The translations under genes were made by a program, and so were the position numbers. Positions 1-6,069 of a stretch of 7,751 nucleotides of DNA are shown piece after piece. Below the pieces are notes generated by a model. That model saw only the letters and a list, made by a program, of their open reading frames with translations. It did not search any database and was not told where the DNA came from. Origin of the DNA: Akkermansia sp. (GTDB taxonomy: Bacteria; Verrucomicrobiota; Verrucomicrobiia; Verrucomicrobiales; Akkermansiaceae); NCBI GenBank assembly GCA_020047775.1, contig JAIFNK010000329.1, positions 1 through 7,751 on the forward strand, written 5' to 3'. Within the stretch, counting starts at the first letter, position 1. Each line of letters opens with the position of its first letter.

Positions 1-596
1 ATTCCGCCACCGGAATCCCCCACGGAGAGATGACACTCATTGGCGATTCCCGGATTGTCGAAATCACAATGCAGCAACTCACCATAGCCCACCCCTCCGT
101 CCATCGTTCCGGTCACGACGTTTTTCCCCCAGCGCTTCACATAGCTGGACGTCCCCCATTCCCAGCCTTTGGTCTCGCTGGTGACAATCACCGGGGTGCC
201 GCGTTGGGCACCGCAGCCGAAGATGGCCGCCACAGCGCCCAGATCCGCCGCCCCGCTGGAGAGCGGCGCGTAAGTCGGAAACGGCTTGCCGTGCTCCACC
301 TCCCAGATCCGCAGGTCGGTGGTCGGACTGTCGTGAATGGCGATGGTCACATAATTGTCGCCATGGAAATCCAGGACATCCCCCACGCTTCCGCCGAAAT
401 GTTCTGCCGTGATGAAAAAATGCGGGGCGATCGGCACGCCCAGGAAACCCACGAATTTCCCCTCATACTGCCAACCGGAGTTGTTGCCCGGAGTGCTGGT
501 GTTGTGTGCCGGATCCGAAGTCTCCACGAAAACCACCGCCCCGGAACGACACGCCATCCCCATGACTAACAACACCATGGATCGTCCCACGCTCAT
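1..596 (-). CDS. Secreted trypsin-like serine protease, 3' end cut by window edge
   Basis: I translated this minus-strand frame directly; it stays open from an ATG at 596 to position 1, giving 198 codons without a stop. The product starts with a short hydrophobic stretch (residues about 7-22, VLLVMGMACRSGAVVF) that can act as a signal peptide. The chymotrypsin-fold catalytic triad is readable in order: His66 in FITAEH, Asp94 in TDLRIWEV, and Ser195 in VGDSGGG (193-198). Between them are QRGTPV, GWEWG and RWGKNVV, and NECHLSVGDSGG precedes the serine. This order resembles a family of exported, often PEP-CTERM-anchored proteases I associate with Verrucomicrobiota and Planctomycetota. It probably cleaves proteins outside the cytoplasm; the substrate is unknown. 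The C-terminus and any anchor lie outside the window. There is no good Shine-Dalgarno; an ATG at 578 (residue 7) is an alternative start. It sits 40 bp after hemL on the same strand and could be cotranscribed. Fold and catalytic class are well supported; family membership is from memory. Confidence 0.82.
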   Translation of the reverse strand, partial: MSVGRSMVLLVMGMACRSGAVVFVETSDPAHNTSTPGNNSGWQYEGKFVGFLGVPIAPHFFITAEHFGGSVGDVLDFHGDNYVTIAIHDSPTTDLRIWEVEHGKPFPTYAPLSSGAADLGAVAAIFGCGAQRGTPVIVTSETKGWEWGTSSYVKRWGKNVVTGTMDGGVGYGELLHCDFDNPGIANECHLSVGDSGGG

Positions 597-636
597 TCCC
601 AGAAGTTTACGCACCTATTCTCTGACAGTCAAATCC

Positions 637-1926
637 TCAAATCGCCGCCAGCACCTCGCCGAACACCGTGAGCGTGTCGTCCAAATCCGCCTCGGTGTGA
701 GCGAGCGAGATGAAGCCGGTTTCATACGGCGAAGGTGCCAGGTAGATCCCCTTGTCGAGGCAGCCCCAGAAGAACTTCCGGAAAAACTCCAAGTCTTGTT
801 TCATCACGTCGTCCACGTTGACGATTTCCCGGTCGGTGAAAAAGAGACAGAACATGGATCCGACCCGGTTGAAACGATGGGGAACGCCCTTTTCCGCCAG
901 CAACGCTCGCAGCCCCGCCTCGAAGTGCGCGCCGAGCGAGTCGAGCCGGGCGAAGCCGGATCGCCCGTCAAGTTCCCGGAGCTGCGCCAGCCCGGCCGCC
1001 ATCGCCAACGGGTTGCCACTGAGTGTTCCCGCCTGGTACACCGGGCCGATGGGGGCCAGCAAGTCCATCACCTCGGAGCGCCCGCCGAAGGCACCCACCG
1101 GCAGCCCGCCACCGATGACTTTGCCGAAACAACTCAGATCCGGCGTCAGGTTTTCCAGTCCCTGCACCCCAGCCTTGCCAAGCCGGAAGCCGGTCATCAC
1201 TTCGTCAAATATCAGCAGCGCGCCGTATTTCCTGGTGATTGAGGAAAGTAGATCGAGAAAGCCGGGCTTTGGGAAAACCAAGCCTGCGTTCGCCGGATAA
1301 GACTCCACGATGATCGCCGCGATTTCCTCACCACGGGCAGCGAAGAGCGCCTCCAGCGCCTCCGGATCATTGTAGGAAAGCACGATGGTCTTCTCCGCGA
1401 ACGCCTTCGGCACTCCGGCAGAATCCGGTTCGCCGTGTGTCAGCGCCCCGGAACCGGCAGCGACGAGCAGCGAATCACTATGCCCGTGATAACACCCGTC
1501 GAACTTCACAGTATAATCCCGCTTGGTGAATCCACGTGCCAGCCGGATCGCGGACATGGTCGCCTCCGTCCCGGAATTGCACATCCGCACCTTCTCCACC
1601 GACGGCACCCAGTCACAGATCACCCGGGCCATTTCCACCTCGAACATGTTGGGAATTCCAAAGGAAATCCCGCTCTTGGCGACCTCATGGATCGTGTTGG
1701 TGATGACCACCGGCGCGTGACCGAGAATGTTCGGCCCCCAAGAACCGATGTAGTCGATGTAGTGCTTTCCATCGATATCCTCGATCCGGCTGCCCTTCGC
1801 CCGGCGCACGAAAAACGGCTCGCCGCCGACGTTGCGGAACGCCCGGACGGGCGAGTTCACCCCACCGGGAATGACTTCCTTGGCGACAGCGAACATTTTA
1901 CGGGAGAGCGGGCCTTGCAGATTCAT
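637..1926 (-). CDS. hemL: Glutamate-1-semialdehyde 2,1-aminomutase
   Basis: PLP enzyme that converts glutamate-1-semialdehyde to 5-aminolevulinate in the cytoplasm, the last step of the C5 route to haem and other tetrapyrroles. The product is 429 aa, the usual family length. It opens with PLSRKMFAVAKEVIPGGVNS and FRNVGGEPFFV, typical of HemL. Class III aminotransferase features follow: NSGTEA (117-122), the aromatic/phosphate region GCYHGHSD (144-151), FDEVMTGFR (240-248) and the Schiff-base lysine Lys269 in FGKVIGGGLPVGAFGG. Residues 297-306 (YQAGTLSGNP) are also characteristic. The active-site loop reads VESYPANAGLVFP (208-220) instead of the common EPVAGNMG, a PAN-type variant that I associate with Bacteroidota/Verrucomicrobiota HemL. 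The ATG at 1926 was chosen because family homology starts immediately after it. The frame is open to 2436, but that extension has no HemL character and would run through the divergent gene. No clear Shine-Dalgarno is visible. The protease gene follows 40 bp downstream. Confidence 0.97.
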   Translation of the reverse strand: MNLQGPLSRKMFAVAKEVIPGGVNSPVRAFRNVGGEPFFVRRAKGSRIEDIDGKHYIDYIGSWGPNILGHAPVVITNTIHEVAKSGISFGIPNMFEVEMARVICDWVPSVEKVRMCNSGTEATMSAIRLARGFTKRDYTVKFDGCYHGHSDSLLVAAGSGALTHGEPDSAGVPKAFAEKTIVLSYNDPEALEALFAARGEEIAAIIVESYPANAGLVFPKPGFLDLLSSITRKYGALLIFDEVMTGFRLGKAGVQGLENLTPDLSCFGKVIGGGLPVGAFGGRSEVMDLLAPIGPVYQAGTLSGNPLAMAAGLAQLRELDGRSGFARLDSLGAHFEAGLRALLAEKGVPHRFNRVGSMFCLFFTDREIVNVDDVMKQDLEFFRKFFWGCLDKGIYLAPSPYETGFISLAHTEADLDDTLTVFGEVLAAI

Positions 1927-2058
1927 GGGCGCAGCATGAATCAGGATTCCCAAACGTCCAATCGCGAAGCACCCACAATCACTGAATAATCCGCAGCTCG
2001 TTCGCGTCCGAGCAAAATGGAGATTCCGTTTTTGAAACCATCCGCTATTTTCCCATCC
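1927..2058. promoter_or_regulatory. Divergent intergenic control region, hemL / SH3-BamE-like gene
   Basis: About 130 bp separate the hemL ATG (1926, minus) from the preferred ATG of the exported protein (2059, plus), so promoters for both must lie here or just inside the genes. For hemL, a weak sigma70-like pair can be read on the minus strand (TTGCTC, 18 bp, GATTAT, around 1983-2014). I saw no convincing pair for the plus gene, no operator palindrome and no riboswitch-like fold. The divergent arrangement is seen directly; the promoter boxes are only suggestive. Confidence 0.3.
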
Positions 2059-2775
2059 ATGAAGCTGGAAATCTTCGCCATCGCCGTCGCATTGCTCGTT
2101 TCTCCAGTCGGGGCCCAGATCAAGCGTCCGGAACGGAAATCGCTGCTCGATTCCGACCCCACCGTGGTTTACCTCGACCAGACCATCCCGAAGCCGATCG
2201 AGCTCAAAGTCATCAAGGAAGCTCCGGTATTTTCCGACAAGGAGGGCCGCCAACGCCTCGGCACCCTCAAGGCGGACCAAACCGTCCGCCTCGAAGCCAT
2301 CACCGAAAAGATTTACCGCGTCCGCGGCCAAGGCACCCGCGACGGCATCGCCGGCTGGGTGGCACCTTGGGCGTTTTCCTCCTCCGACCCACAATTCGTC
2401 GCCAATCTCAAACAGCTCTACGAACGCCAGATCCAAGTCCAGAATCTCATCGCCGCCAACCAGATCGCCGTCGGCATGACACTCGACGAAGTTGCACTTT
2501 CAAAAGGCAAACCGACCAAAACCTCCCTCCGCAAAACCGCGACCGGCCAGTCCGGCAGCTGGGAGTTCATCGAATACGACGATGTCAAAAACTACGTCAC
2601 CGAGATCGACGCCTACGGCAACGCCTACCGTCGCCTTGCCAGCGTCACCCGCGTGGAAAAGGGAAAAACCGTCGTGGAGTTCGAGAATGACATCGTTAGC
2701 GCGATCGTGGAAAGCGAGGACAATCAGGGCACCAACGTACGGATCATCGTGCCACCGCTGATCTTCCGTTGGTAA
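2059..2775 (+). CDS. Exported protein with SH3-like and BamE/SmpA-like regions
   Basis: With the ATG at 2059 the product is 238 aa and starts with a clean signal peptide: MKLEIFAIAVALLVSPVGA, with likely cleavage after VGA (residue 19). An upstream in-frame ATG at 2017 would add 14 residues ahead of the Lys-plus-hydrophobic leader, so the second start is preferred; neither has a Shine-Dalgarno. Residues about 48-108 look like a bacterial SH3 barrel (APVFSDKEG, then LGTLKADQTVRLEAITEKIY, ending GWVAPWAF). Residues about 136-218 follow the SmpA/OmlA/BamE pattern: IAVGMTLDEVALSKGKPTK, then GSWEFIEYD, then alternating strands ending TVVEFENDIVSAIVES. The protein likely acts in the periplasm, binding peptidoglycan or another protein; I cannot name its partner. 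There is no lipobox, unlike true BamE. It is divergent from hemL and convergent with pepP, so it is probably transcribed alone. The gene and its export are well supported; both domain calls come from pattern reading. Confidence 0.85.
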   Translation: MKLEIFAIAVALLVSPVGAQIKRPERKSLLDSDPTVVYLDQTIPKPIELKVIKEAPVFSDKEGRQRLGTLKADQTVRLEAITEKIYRVRGQGTRDGIAGWVAPWAFSSSDPQFVANLKQLYERQIQVQNLIAANQIAVGMTLDEVALSKGKPTKTSLRKTATGQSGSWEFIEYDDVKNYVTEIDAYGNAYRRLASVTRVEKGKTVVEFENDIVSAIVESEDNQGTNVRIIVPPLIFRW

Positions 2776-3120
2776 GGAAAAGTCCCGGGTTCGACATTCA
2801 CGATTCCGCCCCTCGCCGGGACATACCCGGGCATTGCGCCCATTCCGCGCCCCGTCACACAACCGATGCGGGAAATGACCGCAGCGAAACAGGAGAGCCC
2901 GAGCCGACGGCCCTCACCACTCCACAGGGCAAAATCCCAAGCCTCCACAAATATTGGGCGGCTTCAATTTGCAAGCTAACGGTAAATCAAAATCGTGTCT
3001 GCCGAAAAGCCTCCCGACTAACTCCGAACAGATTATTGATGCGGCCGCATCAATAATCTGTTCGGGTGATGACGAGAGTCACTTAACGTTCCACACCCGC
3101 TGCAGCGCGGATTCTGGTGC
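2776..3120. other. Convergent intergenic region with a large palindrome
   Basis: This 345 bp stretch lies between two genes that end towards each other (plus gene ends 2775, pepP ends 3121). I see no convincing gene in it; short open frames on both strands lack homology, start signals and gene-like composition. It contains the perfect 42 bp palindrome described separately. Just after the plus gene, GTCCCGG (2782-2788) can pair with CCGGGAC (2816-2822) across a 27-nt loop, but no T-tract follows, so I do not call it a terminator. A small palindrome, CGCTGCAGCG, lies near 3103-3112. Confidence 0.6.
3024..3065. repeat. Perfect 42-bp zero-spacer palindrome
   Basis: Bases 3024-3044 are the exact reverse complement of 3045-3065: 21 bp arms, no mismatch, no spacer, with GCGGCCGC (a NotI sequence) at the centre. 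Each arm begins CCGAACAG and has an A/T-rich middle (ATTATTGATG). Symmetry stops abruptly on both sides (3023 T against 3066 G). It lies 55 bp beyond the pepP stop and about 250 bp beyond the stop of the converging gene. Neither strand shows a T-run after it, so it is not a textbook intrinsic terminator. It could still form a very stable RNA hairpin that stops transcription or protects the 3' end in both directions. Other options are a protein-binding or recombination site, or an assembly junction. Confidence 0.9.
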
Positions 3121-4416
3121 TCAGGATGATTTCCGCATCAGGGCTTCGATCTCCTCCGCTTCGATCGGGATCTTGCCCATCAGGTCGAAATTCGTGTCCT
3201 TGCCGATGACGAAGTCGTTCTCCAACCGCACACCCATCGCTTCCTCGCGGATGTAAATCCCCGGCTCGATCGTGAAGACCATACCCTCCGCGAACGGCTC
3301 GTGCGGCGGGGCGACATCGTGCACGTCGAGTCCGAGATGGTGGGAAGTCCCGTGCATGAAATACTTCTTCACCAGCGCCTTGTCCGGCCCCTGCTCGCGG
3401 GCCTCCTTGGCCGTGAACAAGCCCAAGCCGACAAGCTCGCGCTCCATCAGCTCGATGACTTGTTTCTGATATTCCATCAGCGTGTTCCCGGGCCGCAGGA
3501 TTTCGTTCGCCCCGCGGAAGACCCGAAGAACCGAGTCGTAAACGTCGCGTTGCCGCTTCGTGAACTTGCCATTCACAGGCACCGTGCGCGTGAGGTCGGA
3601 TGCCCAGCCCGCGTATTCCGCGGCGACATCCATCAGAACCATGTCCCCGTCCTGGCAGATCTTGTCGTTCTCCACGTAGTGCAACACGCATGCGTTTTTC
3701 CCCGTGCCGATGATCGGACTGTAGGCAAATCCGCGCGAACCGCGGCGCACGAATTCATGCAGCAGCTCGGCCTCGATTTCCCACTCGCCGACGCCGGGCT
3801 TGATAAATTCTAACACCCGCCGGAATCCGGCCTCCGTGATATCGCAGGCGTGCTGGAGCATCTTGAGCTCCTCGGGGGCCTTACTCATCCGCAGCCGATG
3901 GAGGCAAGGTGCGAGACGCTCGTAGCGGTGCAGCGGATACCGGGCCTGGCACTCCTTGATGAACCGGGCGTTGCGGGTCTCCACGACCACGCTGGCACGC
4001 AGGTGCTCGTTCGTCGCCAGATAGATATGATCCATCTGGGGAACCATCCGGTGGAGAAATCCGTCGAAAGTATGCGACCACTCGACCCGCTCGATCCCGG
4101 TCGCCTCGCGAGCCTGCTCCTTGGTCAGTTTTTCCCCCTCCCAGACGGCGATGTGCTCGCTGGTTTCCTTCACAAACAGGATTTCCCGCTCCTTCGGATC
4201 CACTGCATCCGGCATGAGAACGAGCGTGGTTTCCTCCTGGTCCACGCCGGTCAGGTAGAAGAGATCGCTGTTCTGCTTGAAAGACATCGTCCCATCCGCG
4301 TTGGTCGGGTAAATGTCGTTGGCATGGAGGATGACCATGCTTTTCGGCTTGAGCAACTTGCGGAGGTTCTCGCGGTTGCGGACAAAAAACTGCGGGGAAA
4401 TGGACTCGTATCTCAC
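3121..4416 (-). CDS. pepP: Xaa-Pro aminopeptidase (M24B metallopeptidase)
   Basis: Cytoplasmic enzyme that removes an N-terminal residue preceding proline. The 431-aa length is close to E. coli PepP. Residues about 3-140 form the AMP_N-type N-terminal domain ([25 protein letters not shown]) and about 180-420 the pita-bread catalytic domain. All five metal ligands are readable: Asp263 (LMDVAAEY), Asp274 (WASDLTRT), His359 (in [13 protein letters not shown], 355-367), Glu384 (TIEPGIYI) and Glu399 (RLENDFVI). The extra active-site histidines His355 and His366 are also present, so the enzyme should be active. The start is a GTG at 4416 (rc of CAC 4414-4416): the next residues [20 protein letters not shown] align with the PepP N-terminus. 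No strong Shine-Dalgarno is visible. The promoter must overlap or lie beyond the 28 bp separating it from the divergent ORF at 4445. The nearest downstream element is the 42 bp palindrome. I am very sure of the family; pepP as symbol follows E. coli usage. Confidence 0.96.
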   Translation of the reverse strand: MRYESISPQFFVRNRENLRKLLKPKSMVILHANDIYPTNADGTMSFKQNSDLFYLTGVDQEETTLVLMPDAVDPKEREILFVKETSEHIAVWEGEKLTKEQAREATGIERVEWSHTFDGFLHRMVPQMDHIYLATNEHLRASVVVETRNARFIKECQARYPLHRYERLAPCLHRLRMSKAPEELKMLQHACDITEAGFRRVLEFIKPGVGEWEIEAELLHEFVRRGSRGFAYSPIIGTGKNACVLHYVENDKICQDGDMVLMDVAAEYAGWASDLTRTVPVNGKFTKRQRDVYDSVLRVFRGANEILRPGNTLMEYQKQVIELMERELVGLGLFTAKEAREQGPDKALVKKYFMHGTSHHLGLDVHDVAPPHEPFAEGMVFTIEPGIYIREEAMGVRLENDFVIGKDTNFDLMGKIPIEAEEIEALMRKSS

Positions 4417-4444
4417 GCCGCGACTTCACGGCATCCACCGCCGC

Positions 4445-5203
4445 ATGGCAAACCCGGATTTTCAGGAAATCACCCCGCCTCGTTCCCACACGACAGAACC
4501 TGCACCGGAAGCTCTGCCAACGCTCACCGCCAAGGAAATGCTCATCCACGACCAAGGCCTCGTCACCGTGCTCCGCCAGATCCACGCCGAGCTCGATGCC
4601 GCCGTGTTGGAAGCGTATGGGTGGAGCGATTTGTCCGAGCGTGACACAGGCATTCCTGCCTGTTCTTCCGCACCCGGCGCGTCCCCCGAAGAAGCAGGCA
4701 GGAATGCCTACATCACATCGCCGGAAGAATCCGAGATCTCGTTCGACGAGCTTTTCAAAGAATGCCGGAAGCTGGACAAACAGATCGAGGGGCTCGCGGA
4801 TCGCCTTTCGATTGTTGCCAGCGCATTCGACTCGATTGGAGACGTCAAGTCCCACCCGGAGAGCTCGGCCAAAAGGCGTTTTGCCGAGCTTCGCGATCAT
4901 GCGGACATGTGCCTGGCGCAAGCGGCCCGGCATTTGATGACGCTTGTCCGGATCCGTGCGGAAACCAGCCACTCGGCGGATCTGATGGTCGAAGTTATCT
5001 CAATGGCCCGGGGCGATGGCGATGAATGCCTGCGCCTTATCCGGTTTTTTCACGAACGGACCGGCGATGATAAATGTAGGCGATCTTTTCCCGTGAAGTG
5101 GCGAAATGGAGGATGGAACAAAATGGAACGGGGCAAGCGCCTGTGGGTAGTCCGGCAAGTTCCATTCCGCACTAGCCAAAGGGAGTTCGGAGGATGCGAG
5201 TGA
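4445..5203 (+). CDS. Chimeric hypothetical ORF, probably degraded
   Basis: An uninterrupted 252-codon frame from ATG 4445 to TGA 5201-5203, made of dissimilar pieces. Residues 27-63 resemble the C-terminal end of MmeI-type DNA methyltransferases. Residues about 66-91 are read from an inverted repeat inserted in frame. Residues about 95-209 ([14 protein letters not shown] through [10 protein letters not shown]) look like real coding sequence: charged, mostly helical, probably cytoplasmic, with no family I recognise. Residues from about 210 ([16 protein letters not shown] onward) change to an Arg/Trp-rich, unstructured-looking tail that overlaps the RNA-like element starting near 5071, so the original stop was probably lost. 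There is no Shine-Dalgarno, and any promoter would have to lie inside pepP. It could be an expressed orphan gene, but I think it more likely a mosaic pseudogene. The middle segment is the part most worth a homology search. Confidence 0.4.
   Translation: MANPDFQEITPPRSHTTEPAPEALPTLTAKEMLIHDQGLVTVLRQIHAELDAAVLEAYGWSDLSERDTGIPACSSAPGASPEEAGRNAYITSPEESEISFDELFKECRKLDKQIEGLADRLSIVASAFDSIGDVKSHPESSAKRRFAELRDHADMCLAQAARHLMTLVRIRAETSHSADLMVEVISMARGDGDECLRLIRFFHERTGDDKCRRSFPVKWRNGGWNKMERGKRLWVVRQVPFRTSQREFGGCE
4523..4633 (+). pseudogene. Remnant of an MmeI/type IIG-like DNA methyltransferase C-terminus
   Basis: The 37 residues from [16 protein letters not shown] through [16 protein letters not shown] to SDL closely follow a sequence I know from the C-terminal region of large class I SAM-dependent DNA methyltransferases of restriction-modification systems (pattern: LTxKE-IH-QGLVSVL-LHDELDAAV-AYGWSDL). 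The catalytic methyltransferase motifs (NPPY-type) and the several hundred residues that should precede it are absent. The upstream residues ([14 protein letters not shown]) do not look like the family, and the match stops where the palindromic repeat begins at 4641. I infer that a restriction-modification or BREX-like gene once stood here and only this end survived. The resemblance is from memory. Confidence 0.5.
4641..4716. repeat. REP-like inverted repeat inserted in frame
   Basis: AGGCATTCCTGCCTG (4648-4662) pairs perfectly with CAGGCAGGAATGCCT (4695-4709). Pairing continues inwards as TTCTTC (4663-4668) with GAAGAA (4688-4693), skipping one bulged G at 4694. After three mismatches outwards, GTGA (4641-4644) pairs with TCAC (4713-4716). 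The loop (4669-4687) is C/G-rich. The repeat is translated without a stop as TGIPACSS and AGRNAYIT inside the 4445-5203 ORF. Imperfect palindromes of this type, coding as GIPAC and RNAY, are in my recollection dispersed repeats in several genomes, spread like REP elements by RAYT transposases. There is no second copy in this window. The structure is seen directly; mobility is inferred. Confidence 0.75.
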
Positions 5204-5460
5204 TAACGAGCCTGACTTCGTGCTGGCGCGGGGGCTGCATGCCGTAGGGGACTGTGACTGCGTCGGGTAATGCTGCCGAGGGTATTCCCCGAGGGAACAT
5301 CCAGGGAGGGAGGGACCCGGCTTTGCCGGGAGGGTCCTGGACTGGATGCAGCATTACACCGCGCACGTCACATGGCCCCGCAGGCTAGCAGAACGCGTGA
5401 CAGCACGCAGCGGGATGGATAAAGGGTGCGGAGCGACGATCTTCCGAGAGGGTGTTTTTT
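5071..5460 (+). ncRNA. Large structured RNA element, candidate orphan HEARO/omega-RNA
   Basis: The core 5219-5407 folds into one long interrupted helix. From the outside inwards the paired segments are 5219-5225 with 5401-5407, CGCG 5227-5230 with 5394-5397, 5234-5236 with 5387-5389, 5241-5243 with 5383-5385, GGGG 5247-5250 with CCCC 5376-5379, GTGAC 5254-5258 with GTCAC 5367-5371, 5260-5262 with 5362-5364, 5264-5266 with 5359-5361, and a perfect 10 bp stem GTAATGCTGC 5267-5276 with 5348-5357. At the top, ATCCAG 5299-5304 pairs with CTGGAT 5342-5347, and CCCGGC-TTT-GCCGGG (5316-5330) forms an apical hairpin. A small hairpin (5429-5446) and T6 (5455-5460) could end the transcript. Size, GC-rich complexity, the isolated position and conserved-looking blocks such as AGCCTGACTTCGTGC resemble HEARO RNAs, the guide RNAs of IscB. 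This identity is a hypothesis from memory. The 5' boundary is put just after ATGA (5067-5070), the reported HEARO insertion context; it is uncertain. No intact nuclease gene is present. Confidence 0.45.
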
Positions 5461-5477
5461 CTAGTGGAGCGATGGTG

Positions 5478-5512
5478 AGGAGGTTTATCGCAAAAAGCCT
5501 GTCATGCCGCCA
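5478..5512 (+). pseudogene. Possible decayed start of an iscB-like gene
   Basis: AGGAGG (5478-5483) is by far the best plus-strand Shine-Dalgarno in the window, but no sensible gene follows. Ten codons from 5483 read VYRKKPVMPP, which resembles the N-terminus of IscB proteins (VFVLDK followed by KKPLMPCS or similar). The match ends where the minus-strand 150-aa gene terminates (5513), and there is no start codon in the right place, so at most a stub remains. IscB genes normally follow HEARO RNA directly, as here. Ten residues are too few for a firm call. Confidence 0.22.
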
Positions 5513-5965
5513 TCAACCAAAAAGCTTGCGCCACCCCTTGGGGCGATGCTTTTCACTCCAGCTCTTCCAAAAATCCATATCAACTGGCATTTGTTCCAAT
5601 TCAGCAGCATCCAAATTTGGAGGAATCTTAAAATGAAAACTTGCTGCATTTTCTACAAACTCCTTTGGTAGCTTGACAAAAAAACGCTCCACATAATTTG
5701 GCAAACCTTCCGGCCATTTATACACGCCATCAGTGAGTTCAGCATTCCCCATAAGCGCATCAGGGATCGATCTATCCATCCGGCAATGAGCGTAGCCCAA
5801 CATTTCATTCACTCTTACTCCGGAGCGGAGATAACGCACAAGTTTCTCCCTGCGACCACTTTCCCACATTGGATCAACTAGATGGCGCGGATGAATCCAT
5901 GGCGTGTTTTCGCCTTGCTCCTCCCAATAGCCAATTAGTCGCAAAGAATCAGATTCATTGTCCAT
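5513..5965 (-). CDS. Small soluble protein, candidate immunity protein
   Basis: A 150-aa acidic-to-neutral, Trp-rich cytoplasmic protein without signal peptide or membrane segment. The most distinctive stretch is residues 72-104, MGNAELTDG followed by VYKWPEGLPNYVERFFVKLP, preceded by YLRSGVRV (45-52) and a single Cys61. This resembles a family of small hypothetical proteins (YLRSG, Cys, then LTDG-x-W-WPEGL-HYV-LP-EF) that I recall lying near Rhs and other polymorphic toxins, which suggests an immunity role; this is from memory. The only in-frame start after the upstream TGA (near 6000) is ATG 5965, with a weak GGCGA ahead of it. It is the last gene of the toxin module, 104 bp after the membrane protein gene, and visibly A+T-richer than hemL or pepP. 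It may neutralise the Rhs tip encoded here or be an orphan immunity gene from an earlier tip. Confidence 0.8.
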   Translation of the reverse strand: MDNESDSLRLIGYWEEQGENTPWIHPRHLVDPMWESGRREKLVRYLRSGVRVNEMLGYAHCRMDRSIPDALMGNAELTDGVYKWPEGLPNYVERFFVKLPKEFVENAASFHFKIPPNLDAAELEQMPVDMDFWKSWSEKHRPKGWRKLFG

Positions 5966-6033
5966 AACGCAATCGCCAAAATAGTTCTCGGAAACCGCTC
6001 ATTGGGCGGAAGGTTGAAAAGCCCTGTCCCATA

Positions 6034-6050
6034 GGAAGCAAGCCGCTTCC
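6034..6050. other. Short hairpin between the two small genes
   Basis: GGAAGC (6034-6039) pairs with GCTTCC (6045-6050) around a 5-nt loop in the 104 bp gap between the membrane protein gene and the 150-aa gene. No T-run follows directly on the minus strand (the next bases read TATGGGACAGGG), so it is not a standard terminator. It might set the relative levels of the two downstream genes, or mean nothing. Confidence 0.3.
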
Positions 6051-6069
6051 CGACGTGGCCTGAGGAATT

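Noticed and set aside
355..1242. Long plus-strand open frame opposite hemL and the protease
   Set aside because: Shadow frame: Arg/Pro/Gln-rich translation, no start signal, antisense to two genes with clear catalytic motifs.
2017..2058. Upstream start at 2017 for the SH3/BamE-like protein
   Set aside because: It would place 14 residues before a clean signal peptide beginning at 2059, and there is no Shine-Dalgarno at either site to favour it.
1927..2436. N-terminal extension of the hemL frame by 170 residues
   Set aside because: HemL homology and normal length start at the ATG at 1926; the extension has no HemL character and is antisense to the better-supported exported protein gene.
2782..2822. 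GTCCCGG/CCGGGAC stem as a terminator after the plus gene
   Set aside because: 27-nt loop, no T-tract, and a competing CCCGGG nearby; pairing could be chance in GC-rich DNA.
3024..3065. Palindrome as a canonical intrinsic terminator
   Set aside because: No T-run on either strand after the stem and no loop; kept only as an unexplained palindrome that might still act on 3' ends.
3881..4972. Minus-strand 363-codon open frame upstream of and overlapping pepP
   Set aside because: Overlaps pepP in another frame and reads as the complement of the methyltransferase-like remnant; composition and motifs are those of a shadow.
4641..5460. CRISPR array
   Set aside because: The repeats here are inverted and single-copy; there are no regularly spaced direct repeats anywhere in the window.
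5346..5636. Plus-strand 96-codon frame across the RNA element and the 150-aa gene
   Set aside because: Starts inside a stem of the structured element, ends antisense to the 150-aa gene, and has no coherent protein character.
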